Shown here piece by piece: positions 43,262 to 53,459 of a stretch of DNA of 64,000 bases. The notes below the pieces were generated by a model that was given only the letters and a program-made list of their open reading frames with translations, was not told where the DNA came from and did no database searches. The stretch is from Corynebacterium flavescens (GTDB taxonomy: Bacteria > Actinomycetota > Actinomycetes > Mycobacteriales > Mycobacteriaceae), in contig NZ_VXKK01000023.1 of NCBI RefSeq assembly GCF_008693105.1, positions 33,458-97,457 of the forward strand. Reading direction: 5' to 3'. Position 1 is the first letter of the stretch, and every line of letters starts with the position of its first letter. A program made the position numbers and the translations under genes.

Positions 43262-44500
43262 GTGTCCACTGCAGTACCCATCATTCTCATCATCGTGGTG
43301 TGGCTTTTCGTGCTCGCACCGTGGATCCTCAATTCGCAGCGCCCCATGGGCCGTACTGGTGAGGCTTTCGAGGAGACCCGCGTCCTTTTTGAGGGCGATT
43401 CAGGCAAGGCGCCACGCCGCCGCCGACCGCGTCTCTCCTTGAAAGATTTGCGCCGTCGAGGCACCTCCGAAACCGAAGATGACTACGAACTAGTGTCCCC
43501 TGCAGACGTTGAGCTCGGGCGCGGTGAGGACTCGCCTCGTGCTGACTCTGCTGGGGCTACCGCTGTGCCCGAAACGGTAGAGGGTGAGGTCATCGAAGAA
43601 GATGACATTCTCCTGATTGATGATGAATTGCCGTTGGAGCAGTCGGAGGAAGGCGCAGATTCGGGCTCAGGATCGGGCGTGGACGAGGCTTCGGAGGCTG
43701 AGGATGTGGCCGAGGCGGAGTTGATTTCTGACGCTCCCAGCGCGACTTCGTCAAGCGCAGCTTCCGCTGAGTCCGACGAGCCTGATGCGCCCGGCAAAGT
43801 GGCGCCGAAGCTGGCCGAGGATGCTTATGACATGGACGAGACCTTTACCTCTCCGGCAGATCTGATGTACCCGGGTGCAGTAGATAGCCCAGAAGCATCT
43901 GCTGTGGAATCCTCCCGTGATAATGAGAGCCACGAGGACGAGGCGGGGGAGGACGCGGACGTCGAGGGTGAAGACCTAGCTGCTGAGGACACCGGACTGT
44001 CTGCTGAGGAATTGGAATTTGCACAACGCCGGCTCGGACGCGGAGGATGGGATCCTGTGGCTGCGGAGAAGGCCTCGGCAGATAGGTTTCAGCGCCGTCA
44101 GCGCACCTTAATAGGATTGGCCGTTGCAGCCGTAGCAGCAGTGGCGCTAGGCATCATCGTCGGCGGTCCGGCATGGTGGCCGGCAGCCGTGGTCGCCGTT
44201 GTAGCAGGCATCTACCTCGTTGCGTTGCGCAACCAAGTGCGTCACGAACAGGATCTCTTGCGGCGCCGCGTGCGCCACCTGCGCCGCGCACGTTGGGGCG
44301 TGCGCAACGCGGAGGATGAGGCTTTGGCCATTCCCCGCAACCTGCGGCGTCCTGGCGCAGTGGTGCTCGAAAGCGATGACGATTCACCCGACTTTGATTA
44401 CCTGCCAGTGCGCTATAGCGACGATGAGTTTGGTGGACACGACACTGCGCGCAGGCGTGCGCCGCGCCGCGACGACCTCGCTGTCCGTCGCGTGGGCTAG
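43262..44500 (+). CDS. glpR: Gephyrin-like receptor GlpR, membrane protein
   Basis: 412 residues from GTG 43262. N-terminal TM helix (VPIILIIVVWLFVLAPWIL), a basic RRRRPRLSLKDLRRRG segment, an acidic Ser/Glu/Asp-rich disordered region about 65-260, then two close TM helices (LIGLAVAAVAAVALGIIVG and WPAAVVAVVAGIYLVAL) and a basic C-terminal tail. This agrees with GlpR of C. glutamicum, the membrane receptor of Glp that links FtsZ and Wag31. Homolog of mycobacterial Rv0996, judged by synteny. The 3' end overlaps the convergent tag gene by four bases. Confidence 0.82.
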   Translation: MSTAVPIILIIVVWLFVLAPWILNSQRPMGRTGEAFEETRVLFEGDSGKAPRRRRPRLSLKDLRRRGTSETEDDYELVSPADVELGRGEDSPRADSAGATAVPETVEGEVIEEDDILLIDDELPLEQSEEGADSGSGSGVDEASEAEDVAEAELISDAPSATSSSAASAESDEPDAPGKVAPKLAEDAYDMDETFTSPADLMYPGAVDSPEASAVESSRDNESHEDEAGEDADVEGEDLAAEDTGLSAEELEFAQRRLGRGGWDPVAAEKASADRFQRRQRTLIGLAVAAVAAVALGIIVGGPAWWPAAVVAVVAGIYLVALRNQVRHEQDLLRRRVRHLRRARWGVRNAEDEALAIPRNLRRPGAVVLESDDDSPDFDYLPVRYSDDEFGGHDTARRRAPRRDDLAVRRVG

Positions 44501-45141
44501 CCTTCCCAGACTCCTGAGCTGCCACGGCGATGGGAACCTACGAGATGGGCATCGACCATGCCGATTGCCTCCATGAGCGCGTAGCACGTGGTGGGGCCGA
44601 CGAAGGTAAAACCCTCATGTTTGAGGGCCTTGGCTAGGGCCTCGGACTCTGGGGAGCGGGTAGGGATATCTTCTATGTACTTGGGGTGGATATTGTGCTC
44701 CGGTAGATAAGACCAGATGAGCTGGTTTAATCCACCCTTCTCCCGCAGACTGACGGCGGCCTGTGCGTTGCGAATCGCGGCTCGGATCTTGCGTTCGTTG
44801 CGAATAATGGCTGGGTTAGCCAAAAGCTCTGCCACTTCGGATTCGCCATAGTGGGAGAGCTTATCGGCGTCAAAGAAAGCCATGGCCGCGCGGAATGCAG
44901 GGCGCTTGTGCAAAACGGTGGACCACGAGAGTCCGGCCTGGAAACCTTCTAAGACAAGCCTCTCGAGCAGTCCCGACTCCGTGTGAATGGGCATTCCCCA
45001 TTCAGTGTCGTAATACTCCTTGAGTGCAGCAGAAGTAACTGCCCAAGGCGGGCGTCCCTTTCCTTCGTCATCGAAGACGAGTCCCGTGCGCGTGCTGGGA
45101 GCGTTTTCTTTCTTGGTCGCGGGTGTATCGGAATCAGACAT
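44497..45141 (-). CDS. tag: DNA-3-methyladenine glycosylase I
   Basis: 214 residues from ATG 45141 (MSDSDTPATKKENAP). The Tag fold shows EYYDTEWGMPIHTESGLLERLVLEGFQAGLSWSTVLHKRPAFRAA, the substrate Glu and Trp included, and FVGPTTCYALMEAIGMVDAHL at the end. It removes N3-methyladenine. The zinc-snap ligands of E. coli Tag (N-terminal Cys and His, C-terminal H-x3-C) are not evident: the start lacks a Cys and the end reads VGSHRRG. Adjacent to ogt on the same strand, giving an alkylation-repair pair. Confidence 0.88.
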   Translation of the reverse strand: MSDSDTPATKKENAPSTRTGLVFDDEGKGRPPWAVTSAALKEYYDTEWGMPIHTESGLLERLVLEGFQAGLSWSTVLHKRPAFRAAMAFFDADKLSHYGESEVAELLANPAIIRNERKIRAAIRNAQAAVSLREKGGLNQLIWSYLPEHNIHPKYIEDIPTRSPESEALAKALKHEGFTFVGPTTCYALMEAIGMVDAHLVGSHRRGSSGVWEG

Positions 45142-45252
45142 TCTTCTCGGCTTTCTTGGTGCATTGGTTGGGTTCGGCGTAAATGAGCTTGAGATATTGG
45201 ACTGGAGCACGGGGAAAGTGGTTCCAGTGCTGCTCTTTTAGGTGCGGTTACC

Positions 45253-45768
45253 CTAGGAGCGTTGCGCCTCTAAGCCGAGAAGAAATGTCTTGGCTGCGCT
45301 TCCGCCACGGTAGTTTCCCAGCGTGCCATCGCTGCGGATGATGCGGTGGCACGGGACGACGATGGGAAGGGGGTTTCTCGCGCAGGCGGAGCCCGCGGCA
45401 CGGGTGGCGCGCGGATTTCCGGCAAGCCCTGCCAGCTGCGAGTAGGTCAGGCGCTGGCCAAAGCCCACGCGGGTTAGTTCTTCGCGGACGCGGGCCTGGA
45501 AACCGGAGCTTTCCTCTGGGGCAAGGGCAAGATCGAAGCTCGTGCGCTGTCCGGCGAAGTACTCGCGGAGCTGTTGCACGCAGGCGTCGACGGCCGTAGA
45601 GCTTTGCAGTGCGGGAGGAGTGACTGGCGAGTCCGGCAAGTCTGGGAAGTCCGGGAGAGCTTCGTGGGGAAAGAGAATCCGGGATACCGCATTGTCCGTT
45701 CCAACGATGCGCAGGGTCCCCAGGGGAGTGTCGCAGAAGGCTAGGGTGCTGCCGTGGAGAAGAGACAT
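45253..45768 (-). CDS. ogt: Methylated-DNA-protein cysteine methyltransferase
   Basis: 171 residues. Active-site PCHRII is in VVPCHRIIRSDGTLGNYRGG, and the HTH FQARVREELTRVGFGQRLTYSQLAGLAG precedes it. It transfers the methyl group of O6-methylguanine to its own Cys in a suicide reaction. Start ATG 45768. tag begins 112 bp downstream of its stop on the same strand; divergent from the DoxX gene with 50 bp between starts. Confidence 0.94.
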   Translation of the reverse strand: MSLLHGSTLAFCDTPLGTLRIVGTDNAVSRILFPHEALPDFPDLPDSPVTPPALQSSTAVDACVQQLREYFAGQRTSFDLALAPEESSGFQARVREELTRVGFGQRLTYSQLAGLAGNPRATRAAGSACARNPLPIVVPCHRIIRSDGTLGNYRGGSAAKTFLLGLEAQRS

Positions 45769-45818
45769 GTGCTCGGTCCTTTCGGAGAAATACTGCCAAC
45801 CAGGGTAGTCTATTTCCC

Positions 45819-46232
45819 ATGGATAAACCCGCCGTTCGTGATGCTGCGCTGCTGGTCTTCCGCGCGGTTCTGGGCATTATTTTCGTCGCGCACGGCGTCG
45901 ATAAGATGTTCATGACCGGCATGGATGAGACCATCGGTCAGTTCTCCGCTTGGGGGGTTCCGCAGCCGCAGATTTCCGCTTATCTTGCGGCCATCGGGGA
46001 GATGATTGGCGGAGCTTTCCTCGTCATCGGTTTGCTCACTACGCTGGTTGCAGGCGCACTGGCTCTGCTGGCGGCGTGCGCGCTGTACTTCGTGCATCTC
46101 GGCAATGGGCTTTTTGCCACGGATTCTGGGATTGAATATCCAGCTGTGCTTGTGGTCTCGCTGTTGATGGTCGTGGTCTTTGGGGCCGGTAGGGCCAGCC
46201 TGGATGGGGTGTTGAGCCGTGCTAACTCATGA
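45819..46232 (+). CDS. DoxX family membrane protein
   Basis: 137 residues with four TM helices: LLVFRAVLGIIFVAHGVDKM, AYLAAIGEMIGGAFLVIGL, VAGALALLAACALYFVHLG and AVLVVSLLMVVVFG. The HGVDKMF and GEMIGG positions match DoxX/DoxD-type quinone-linked proteins (SURF4-like). Redox partner unknown. The start of the next gene overlaps the DoxX stop by 14 bp, so the two are translationally coupled. Confidence 0.87.
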   Translation: MDKPAVRDAALLVFRAVLGIIFVAHGVDKMFMTGMDETIGQFSAWGVPQPQISAYLAAIGEMIGGAFLVIGLLTTLVAGALALLAACALYFVHLGNGLFATDSGIEYPAVLVVSLLMVVVFGAGRASLDGVLSRANS

Positions 46233-46932
46233 GGAAGTGCAGGCGGCTATTTCTGCACGCCTTGACGGGGAACCACATGGGCTCGAGGATGATGTGGTCG
46301 ACGCACACCTAGAAAGCTGCGCCCAGTGCCGCGCCTTCCGCGATGAGGCTGCGGCTTTGTCGCGTTCGCTGGCTTTTGGCGAGCCAGCTGGGGCGGGCAT
46401 GGCGCCGCCACAGGATCTTTCGGATATCATCTTGGCCGGCGTGGAACCGCAGTGGCGCAAGACAGCGGGAGCCCGCCAAGCCGGTCGCACCCTCTCGCGG
46501 GCCGCTATTGCCGTGATGGGCGCGATATTTGCGGTGTGGGCGGTCGTCCTCATCATCACCGCCTCTGGGTTAGAACCCACCAACGCTGATGGCAGCGTCC
46601 TTGATCCGGGAGCCGATCCCGTGCGCGCAGCCCTGTTGATGGAGGGCGCGGCAACACGCTTCGGGCTCGCCTCTGGGCTTATTTTCGCAGCGTGGCGTCC
46701 GCGCTTCGCCGCAGGCCTGTTCCCCGTGGCCTGCACGATGTTTCTCTTCCTCTTCGGGTTTGCCATGCGTGACATCGTGTGGGGAACCATCGAGGTCACC
46801 CAGGTCTACTTCCTCCTTGCAACAGGCATCGCTGCAGCGTGCCTGGGCTGGGGCTGGGCCGCGGATCGCGGCTATGCTTTGCAGTCGGCGCTGCGCAGTA
46901 TAGGTTCTGGCCCGCGCAACGAGCTGTACTAA
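46219..46932 (+). CDS. Zinc-finger (zf-HC2) membrane protein, anti-sigma-like
   Basis: 237 residues from GTG 46219, overlapping the upstream DoxX gene. The N-terminus has the anti-sigma-type zinc finger, with HLESCAQCRAFRDEAAAL giving His-x3-Cys-x2-Cys. Four hydrophobic segments follow (AIAVMGAIFAVWAVVLIITA, then three in the second half, with VYFLLATGIAAACLGWGWA last). Similar zinc-finger proteins sequester ECF sigma factors, but no sigma factor gene is adjacent. Partner unknown; redox control through the zinc site with the DoxX neighbour is a possibility. Confidence 0.8.
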   Translation: MLTHEEVQAAISARLDGEPHGLEDDVVDAHLESCAQCRAFRDEAAALSRSLAFGEPAGAGMAPPQDLSDIILAGVEPQWRKTAGARQAGRTLSRAAIAVMGAIFAVWAVVLIITASGLEPTNADGSVLDPGADPVRAALLMEGAATRFGLASGLIFAAWRPRFAAGLFPVACTMFLFLFGFAMRDIVWGTIEVTQVYFLLATGIAAACLGWGWAADRGYALQSALRSIGSGPRNELY

Positions 46933-47032
46933 AGCCGCGCTTGTAGCTTCGCAGTGAGGTGCACAGGCAGAGACAGTAGAGACGGCCGGGGATGGACGTG
47001 GAGGGCTGGGGGAGAGGGGACTTCGCCAAGCG

Positions 47033-48613
47033 CTAGCTCCAGCTGGGCAACCACATCATTGATTGATACCAACCCTCGGGAATGATGAAGCCATAAAACA
47101 GCGGCGAGAAATAGAAGAACATGGCAACCACGGTGGCGAGGTAACAAATGGTCATGAAGGTTCCGCTTCTCATCTGGCCGCCGGCTAAGGCGCTCAACCA
47201 CCTCCAACGAAGAAGCCTGCCGCGATTAATCATTTGCCCCAACGCCAGAGCGATGAGGACGATGACAAAGGGGATGAAGGCGGCGGCATAGAAGAAGTAC
47301 ATTTGCCGATCGAAGGCGGCCAGCCAGGGCAAGAATCCGGCGGCGAAGCCAACCAAGGGAATAAGGAAAGAACGATTGTGGCGCACGATGAGTGCCCACA
47401 GTCCCCACAAGACGGCCGGGACGACGCACCACCAGATGGCGGGAGTGCCGAAGAGATAGAGCATCCGGCGGCAGTGACCCTCACCGCACTCGATGTCCGT
47501 CGAGGAGTAGTAGAGGATGGGACGCGCCGCGACGAGCCAGGCCCAGGGCTTAGAATCCCACGGGTGATGGTGGCCGCCTGAGGAAGTGAGAGAGGCGTGA
47601 AACTCGAGGACCGAGCCGTGGTAATACAGCCACCCAGCGATCGGCTCTGGCAGCAGTTTTAGGGGGGAGAGCGCGCTGATGGTGCCATCGACCTTGGCGT
47701 GGCGGTAGACGGAGGTTTCCGAGGCAAACCAGGCACGCCACGTCCACACGTATAGAAGTAGGGGAACGAGTACTAAGGAGGCCAATGCGGCCGGGGTATC
47801 GCGAACGAGAGTGCCAGCAGCGTAGCGGCGGACGCCATAGCGCCTGCGCAGCGCGAGATCCGAGAAGACGCTGAGTAGCCCGAAGAAAAAGATGTAGTAC
47901 AGCCCGGACCACTTCACCCCAAGGCTGAGGCCGAGAAAGACTCCCGCGCTAAAGCGCCACCACCGAAAGCCAAACCGCGGGCCGAAGTTCGAGGCCCCGA
48001 GGTTTCCATTGCGCCAGGCGTTGTGAAGGCGCATCCGCAGTGCATTGTTATCACGTGCGAGCGCCCACGCCGCGGCGACGACGAAGAAGACTTGAAAGAT
48101 ATCGAGCATCCCAAACTTGGAGGATACGAGAAGCACGCCGTCACAAACCCCGATGAGGCCGGCAAGGAAGGCGACCTGCCAGGAGTTGCTGATTTGGCGG
48201 GCCAGGGCCATCATCGTGATGATGGTCGCGGTGCCGAAAGCTGCCGCCATAAAACGCCAGCCCAGCGGGGTATAACCGAAGACCATTTCCGAGAGCGCCA
48301 TGATCTGTTTCGCCAGCGGGGGGTGGACCACCAGCCCGTACCCGGGATTGGATTCTATGCCGCCGATAAACAGGTTGTCCCAGCTTCGAACCAAGTCCCA
48401 GGCCTGGGGGACATAGTGCTTCTCGTCGAAAATAGGGGTGCCGCCGGATACCGGGGTATTAAGACCAAGGAAGCGGGTCAGTAATGCGAGCACCGCGATT
48501 GCTGCGGTGCTTATCCAATCCGCGCGACGCCAAGAATATGCCACCGGGGCCGGTGGCTCTACGCGTCCGCGCACGCCATGTGTGGCTGGGGTAGGGGCGG
48601 TAGCAGTAGTCAC
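47033..48613 (-). CDS. pmt: Dolichyl-phosphate-mannose-protein mannosyltransferase
   Basis: 526 residues from GTG 48613 (VTTATAPTPA); codons upstream run towards divergent rsmI. PMT-family landmarks: the membrane-entry FLGLNTPVSGGTPIFDEKHYVPQAWDL with the catalytic Asp-Glu, NPGYGLVVHPPLAKQ, FGYTPLGWRF, LVSSKFGMLDIFQVFF, and SSTDIECGEGHCRRMLYLFG. About ten TM helices. It adds mannose to exported proteins in Corynebacteriales; Rpf2 in this window is one reported type of substrate in C. glutamicum. Convergent with the zf-HC2 gene. Confidence 0.93.
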   Translation of the reverse strand: MTTATAPTPATHGVRGRVEPPAPVAYSWRRADWISTAAIAVLALLTRFLGLNTPVSGGTPIFDEKHYVPQAWDLVRSWDNLFIGGIESNPGYGLVVHPPLAKQIMALSEMVFGYTPLGWRFMAAAFGTATIITMMALARQISNSWQVAFLAGLIGVCDGVLLVSSKFGMLDIFQVFFVVAAAWALARDNNALRMRLHNAWRNGNLGASNFGPRFGFRWWRFSAGVFLGLSLGVKWSGLYYIFFFGLLSVFSDLALRRRYGVRRYAAGTLVRDTPAALASLVLVPLLLYVWTWRAWFASETSVYRHAKVDGTISALSPLKLLPEPIAGWLYYHGSVLEFHASLTSSGGHHHPWDSKPWAWLVAARPILYYSSTDIECGEGHCRRMLYLFGTPAIWWCVVPAVLWGLWALIVRHNRSFLIPLVGFAAGFLPWLAAFDRQMYFFYAAAFIPFVIVLIALALGQMINRGRLLRWRWLSALAGGQMRSGTFMTICYLATVVAMFFYFSPLFYGFIIPEGWYQSMMWLPSWS

Positions 48614-48686
48614 GCCCACGAGTTTAGGCCACAGCCTTATGCGGCGGGCTATCGGTAGCGGCCCGGGATGTGGAATGCTTTGGGGC

Positions 48687-49547
48687 ATGAGTTTCAATTT
48701 TCAGCTCGATCCCCTGCCGCGCGGCGTGGTGTTGGCGGCCACTCCTTTGGGCAACGTGGGAGACGCGTCCGCAAGGCTCATTCAGGCGCTGGGGCAGGCG
48801 GACGTCGTTGCCGCTGAAGACACCCGGCGGGCGCGCAACCTGGCGCAGGCTCTGGGGGTGGAGATTCGCGGCAAGGTGGTCTCCAATTTTGACCACAACG
48901 AGGCCGCTCGAGCAGCAAGCCTCATCGAGTCTGCGCGGACCGGCACGGTGCTCGTGGTCACCGACGCGGGTATGCCTATTGTCTCTGATCCCGGGCTCAG
49001 TCTCGTCAAGGCGGCGAGGGAGGCGGGCGTCGCAGTCACCTGCCTGCCTGGGCCTTCAGCCGTTACTACCGCGTTGGCGCTATCCGGGCTGGGCGTCGGA
49101 CATTTCCTTTTCGATGCTTTTGCTCCCCGCAAGGCCGGTGCCCGCGCGGCCTGGCTAGAGAGCCTGCGCACGCAGGAGCGCGCGATTGTGTTCTTCGAAT
49201 CGCCCCATCGCATCGCTGAGACGCTTGACGAAGCCGCTAAGATCCTCGGCGGCCAACGTCAAGCCGCCGTGTGCCGTGAGCTGACCAAGACGCACGAGGA
49301 AGTAAAACGGGGCAGCCTTGCAGAGCTCGCCCAATGGGCGAAGGAAGGCGTGCGCGGGGAAGTTACCGTAGTCATCGAGGGTGGCGATGCCGCGTCTTTC
49401 TCCTTGGAGGAACTCGTTGACAAGGCCGAGAGGCTCAGCGCCGCGGGAATGCGCCTCAAAGTTGCCTGCAAGGAAGCAGCCGCAGGCACTGGTGCCTCCA
49501 ATCGTGAGCTTTATGATGCGGTGCTTGCCGCAAGGCGCGAGGCTTAG
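48687..49547 (+). CDS. rsmI: 16S rRNA (cytidine(1402)-2'-O)-methyltransferase
   Basis: 286 residues from ATG 48687 (MSFNFQLDP). SAM-binding tetrapyrrole-methylase fold: VLAATPLGNVGDASARLIQALGQADVVAAEDTRRARNL, then VLVVTDAGMPIVSDPGLSLVKAA, CLPGPSAVTTALALSGLG, FFESPHRIAETL, and AVCRELTKTHEEVKRGSLAEL. It modifies the decoding centre together with RsmH. Divergent from pmt with 73 bp between starts. Confidence 0.95.
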   Translation: MSFNFQLDPLPRGVVLAATPLGNVGDASARLIQALGQADVVAAEDTRRARNLAQALGVEIRGKVVSNFDHNEAARAASLIESARTGTVLVVTDAGMPIVSDPGLSLVKAAREAGVAVTCLPGPSAVTTALALSGLGVGHFLFDAFAPRKAGARAAWLESLRTQERAIVFFESPHRIAETLDEAAKILGGQRQAAVCRELTKTHEEVKRGSLAELAQWAKEGVRGEVTVVIEGGDAASFSLEELVDKAERLSAAGMRLKVACKEAAAGTGASNRELYDAVLAARREA

Positions 49548-49564
49548 CTGAATCGTTATAGTTG

Positions 49565-49589
49565 CACACGGCGCTTTTCTCGCCGTGTG
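49565..49589 (+). terminator. Hairpin after rsmI
   Basis: CACACGGCG (49565-49573) pairs with CGCCGTGTG (49581-49589) across a 7-nt CTTTTCT loop, 17 bp after the rsmI stop. No strong U-run follows, so strength is uncertain. Confidence 0.6.
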
Positions 49590-49698
49590 TGCTGGCATGC
49601 GGTTTATAGAGCTTTTAGCGCGAAAAGTGCTTAAGGTAGCACCGTGATTTCTTGAAGCTGTGGACTTTTTGAAGGTTTCCAGCTTGAAATATGTGCGA

Positions 49699-51549
49699 AT
49701 GAGCACCAGTGTGGAGGGTATGTCTAAATCCGAACTCTCCGGCGCATCGGCGCCACAAGGAAAGGATCTGAGTGATCCACACGATCCCGAAGTGCTAGAG
49801 AACAAGCCTGAAGATCAGAAGTACGAAACCGTCGACGATGTCTTGGAAGGACAATCGGCAACAGAGCAATTGGCCTCAATGCTCGAGCCGGGCTTTGATC
49901 CCCAAGCACTTTCCTCCGACGAGAAGATCGACCTCGCGGCTGAATCCGAGGATGCCTCCATCGACTGGACCATCGTTTCCATCACGGGGTTGCTCGTCGC
50001 CGCCGTTGTGGTCTGGGGATTGAGTTTTCCTGATAGCTTTTCCCAGGTATCCCAAAAAGCACTTGACTTCGTCGTGACCGATTTTGGCTGGGCATTCGTG
50101 CTCTTCAGCACGGTATTCGTGGTTTTTGTCATCGCGGTGGCTGCGTCTAAGTTTGGCACCATCAAGCTCGGAGCGATTGATGAGGAGCCCGAATTTGCCA
50201 CCGGGTCCTGGATAGCCATGATGTTCGCCGCCGGCATGGGCATTGGCCTCATGTTCTACGGCGCCTCAGAGCCGCTGGACTTCTATCGCAACGGGGTACC
50301 GGGCCACGAGCCGCATGAGGTCGGAACCTCCATGGCCACGGCCATGTTCCACTGGACACTGCACCCGTGGGCCATCTATGCGGTGGTGGGGTTGGCCATT
50401 GCCTACTCGACCTTCAGAATCGGGCGCAAGCAGTTGCTGTCCTCGGCCTTTACCCCTCTCTTTGGGGAGCGCGCCGTCAATGGCCCAGTGGGTAAGTTCA
50501 TCGACATCCTCTCGATCTTCGCCACCGTTTTCGGTACCGCCTGTTCCTTGGGCTTGGGCGCGCTGCAGATTCAGGCCGGCCTGCAGGCCTCGGGCTTGAT
50601 ATCTAGCCCATCTGACTTTGTCGTCGTGGGAATAGTTCTCGTACTTACCCTGGCTTTCATCTTGTCTGCTATATCCGGGGTAGGACGCGGTATTCAGTAC
50701 CTTTCTAATGCCAACATGGTTATGGCCGCAGTGCTGGCCATCTTCGTGTTCATCCTGGGCCCCACGATCTCTATCCTCAACCTCGTTCCAGGCTCCGTTG
50801 GCAATTATCTCAGTTCCTTCACCGAGATGATCGCCCGTACCGCCGAGTCGAACAACGGGGAGGCAGGCGAGTGGCTGTCTAGCTACACCTTGTTCTATTG
50901 GGCATGGTGGATCTCTTGGTCTCCTTTCGTCGGCATGTTCTTGGCCCGTATTTCGCGCGGGCGCTCGATCCGCGAGTTCTGCATCGGTGTACTTCTTGTC
51001 CCTGCGGGAGTCTCGACCCTCTGGTTTGCCATCTTTGGCGGTACAGCCATCCACTTGGAGCAAAAGGGTGAGTCCATCGCTGGCGAATCCACCGAAGAAG
51101 AGCTGTTTAATCTTCTTCACGCGCTGCCGCTGGGCATGATAGCCGGCATCGTCGCTATGGTTATGCTGGCGACATTCTTTGTCACCTCGGCTGACTCCGC
51201 TTCCACGGTCATGGGATCGATGTCCCAAAACGGAAGGGCAGACGCTGCGCCTTGGCTCTCCGCCACGTGGGGAGCGCTCACCGCAGCCGTGGGCCTTGTG
51301 CTTCTTTTGACCAACGAGAATGCGCTGAGCAACTTGCAAAACGTGACCATCGTGGCGGCCTCGCCCTTCCTCGTGGTCCTCATCTTGTTGATGTTCTCGC
51401 TAGTCAAGGATCTCCGCAATGACGTGATCTACCTCGAGTATCGCGAGGCGCAGGCATTCCAGCGGAAGTTGGCTCGGGAGCGCCGCATCCACCGCGAGTA
51501 CCAGCGTGCGCACGCGCTCAAGCAGCGCCGGCAGCAACGTCACAAGTAG
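49699..51549 (+). CDS. betP: Glycine betaine transporter BetP (BCCT family)
   Basis: 616 residues from ATG 49699; ATG 49720 and an upstream TTG are alternatives. After an acidic cytoplasmic N-terminus of about 100 residues, BetP landmarks appear: [28 protein letters not shown] (the glycine motif lining the substrate site), [21 protein letters not shown] (betaine Trp box), [50 protein letters not shown], and a basic C-terminal extension that senses osmotic stress in C. glutamicum BetP. Sodium-coupled uptake under hyperosmotic stress is expected. Lies between rsmI and metG, as in C. glutamicum to my knowledge. Confidence 0.93.
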   Translation: MSTSVEGMSKSELSGASAPQGKDLSDPHDPEVLENKPEDQKYETVDDVLEGQSATEQLASMLEPGFDPQALSSDEKIDLAAESEDASIDWTIVSITGLLVAAVVVWGLSFPDSFSQVSQKALDFVVTDFGWAFVLFSTVFVVFVIAVAASKFGTIKLGAIDEEPEFATGSWIAMMFAAGMGIGLMFYGASEPLDFYRNGVPGHEPHEVGTSMATAMFHWTLHPWAIYAVVGLAIAYSTFRIGRKQLLSSAFTPLFGERAVNGPVGKFIDILSIFATVFGTACSLGLGALQIQAGLQASGLISSPSDFVVVGIVLVLTLAFILSAISGVGRGIQYLSNANMVMAAVLAIFVFILGPTISILNLVPGSVGNYLSSFTEMIARTAESNNGEAGEWLSSYTLFYWAWWISWSPFVGMFLARISRGRSIREFCIGVLLVPAGVSTLWFAIFGGTAIHLEQKGESIAGESTEEELFNLLHALPLGMIAGIVAMVMLATFFVTSADSASTVMGSMSQNGRADAAPWLSATWGALTAAVGLVLLLTNENALSNLQNVTIVAASPFLVVLILLMFSLVKDLRNDVIYLEYREAQAFQRKLARERRIHREYQRAHALKQRRQQRHK

Positions 51550-51609
51550 CAGACCAAAATTCTTACCTGATCGTGCGCCCTCAAGGGGGGCTTCGATAGG
51601 CTAGGGGTC

Positions 51610-53442
51610 ATGAGTGAGTCAGTAGTAGTAAATGTTGCATGGCCCTATGCCAACGGCCCCCGCCACATTGGACACGTGGCGGGGTTTGGCGTTCCCTCGG
51701 ATGTGTTCGCGCGCTACCAGCGAATGCGTGGTCGCAACGTGCTCATGGTCTCTGGTACTGACGAACACGGCACTCCGCTCCTCGTCCAAGCCGATAAAGA
51801 AGGCGTGACCGTCCGCGAGTTGGCGGACCGCTATAACCGGCAAATCGTCACGGACCTAGCTCGGCTCGGCCTTTCCTATGATCTCTTCACTCGCACCACT
51901 ACGCGCAACCACTACGCAGTGGTCCAAGAGTTGTTCCGGGGCTTGTATGAGAACGGCTACATGATCAAAGAGACCACCATGGGCGCGGTTTCTCCCTCGA
52001 CTGGGCGCACCTTGCCAGATCGCTACATCGAGGGAACGTGCCCCATCTGTGGCGCAGAGGGTGCCCGCGGCGACCAGTGCGATAACTGCGGCAACCAGCT
52101 CGATCCCACTGACCTCATCAACCCGGTTTCGAAGATCAACGGCGAAACCCCGATCTTCGTAGAGACCGAGCATTTCCTGCTGGATCTGCCCGCAGTCAAA
52201 GATGCACTTGAGAAGTGGCTATCCACGCGCGAGGACTGGCGTCCCAATGTCTTGAAGTTCACTTTGAACTTGCTCGAAGATATGCGCCCGCGCACCATGA
52301 GCCGCGATATTGACTGGGGCATCCCCATTCCCGTCGAGGGCTGGGAGGACAACGGCGCAAAGAAGCTCTACGTGTGGTTTGATGCGGTCGTGGGTTACCT
52401 CTCTGCCTCCATTGAGTGGGCTTATCGCATTGGCCGCCCCGATGCATGGAAAGAGTTCTGGCAGAACCCGCAGGCCCGCCACTATTACTTCCAAGGCAAG
52501 GACAACATCACCTTCCACGCCCAGATCTGGCCCGCAGAGCTTTTGGGCTATGCGGGTAAGGGCGCCAAAGGCGGCGAGCTGCATACCTACGGTGACCTCA
52601 ACCTGCCCACCGAGGTGGTTTCCTCCGAGTACCTGACCATGTCCGGCTCGAAGTTCTCTTCCTCCAAGGGTGTGGTCATCTACGTCAAGGACTTCCTTGC
52701 TCAGTTCGGGCCCGATGCGTTGCGCTACTTCATCGCCGTGGCCGGACCGGAAAATAACGACACCGACTTCACGTGGGACGAGTTCGTCCGCCGCATCAAC
52801 AACGAGCTGGCTAATGGCTGGGGCAACCTAGTCAACCGCACCGTCTCCATGGCGCATAAGAACTTCGGCGAAGTTCCTACGCCTGCTTCTTTAGAGCCAG
52901 CAGATGAAAAGATCCTGGCTTTGGCGGAGGAGACTTTCGCCACGGCCGGCCAGTTCTTGGAAAGCTCTAAGTTCAAGCAGGCTATAAGCGCGGTCATGCA
53001 CGTCGTCGGGGAGGCCAACGCTTATATTGCGGACCAGGAGCCATGGAAGCTGGCCAAGGATGAGACCCAGCGCGAGCGCCTGGCCACGGTGCTATGGACT
53101 GCTTTGCAGGTCGTCTCTGATTGCAATGTGATGCTCACACCTTTCCTGCCATTCACGGCTCAGAAGGTGCATGAGACCTTGGGACGCACGGGCGTATGGG
53201 CGGCGCAGCCCGTCATCGAGGAGGTCCTCGATGACATGCCGGTGGATCTTGTCGGAGTAGGTCTGCCGCCAGAGAATCATCCCTATCCCATCATTACCGG
53301 TGATTACACCAAGCAGCAGGCCGTATGGCAGCGAGTCCAGGTGGAACCGGGAACGCCGCTAAACAAGCCGAAGCCGCTCATCACCAAGCTTGATCCAGAG
53401 TTGGGGGAGACCGGCCCCGAGTGGGCTCCGGTACTCAAGTAG
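51610..53442 (+). CDS. metG: Methionyl-tRNA synthetase
   Basis: 610 residues. Class I synthetase motifs: HIGH-type [25 protein letters not shown]-type [13 protein letters not shown], and the zinc-knuckle [18 protein letters not shown] of the connective peptide. The anticodon-binding helix bundle follows ([17 protein letters not shown]). There is no C-terminal Trbp111 domain, consistent with about 610 residues for actinobacterial MetG. It charges tRNA-Met. The ribosome-binding region GGGG lies before ATG 51610. Confidence 0.96.
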   Translation: MSESVVVNVAWPYANGPRHIGHVAGFGVPSDVFARYQRMRGRNVLMVSGTDEHGTPLLVQADKEGVTVRELADRYNRQIVTDLARLGLSYDLFTRTTTRNHYAVVQELFRGLYENGYMIKETTMGAVSPSTGRTLPDRYIEGTCPICGAEGARGDQCDNCGNQLDPTDLINPVSKINGETPIFVETEHFLLDLPAVKDALEKWLSTREDWRPNVLKFTLNLLEDMRPRTMSRDIDWGIPIPVEGWEDNGAKKLYVWFDAVVGYLSASIEWAYRIGRPDAWKEFWQNPQARHYYFQGKDNITFHAQIWPAELLGYAGKGAKGGELHTYGDLNLPTEVVSSEYLTMSGSKFSSSKGVVIYVKDFLAQFGPDALRYFIAVAGPENNDTDFTWDEFVRRINNELANGWGNLVNRTVSMAHKNFGEVPTPASLEPADEKILALAEETFATAGQFLESSKFKQAISAVMHVVGEANAYIADQEPWKLAKDETQRERLATVLWTALQVVSDCNVMLTPFLPFTAQKVHETLGRTGVWAAQPVIEEVLDDMPVDLVGVGLPPENHPYPIITGDYTKQQAVWQRVQVEPGTPLNKPKPLITKLDPELGETGPEWAPVLK

Positions 53443-53459
53443 GCAGGTTCTTAGCTTTC

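Noticed and set aside
50266..51339. 357-aa minus-strand open frame opposite betP
   Set aside because: Antisense shadow; Arg/Gly/His-rich and without hydrophobic core or motif.
51550..51609. T-box or other leader before metG
   Set aside because: Only 60 bp separate betP and metG, with no specifier hairpin or antiterminator pattern.
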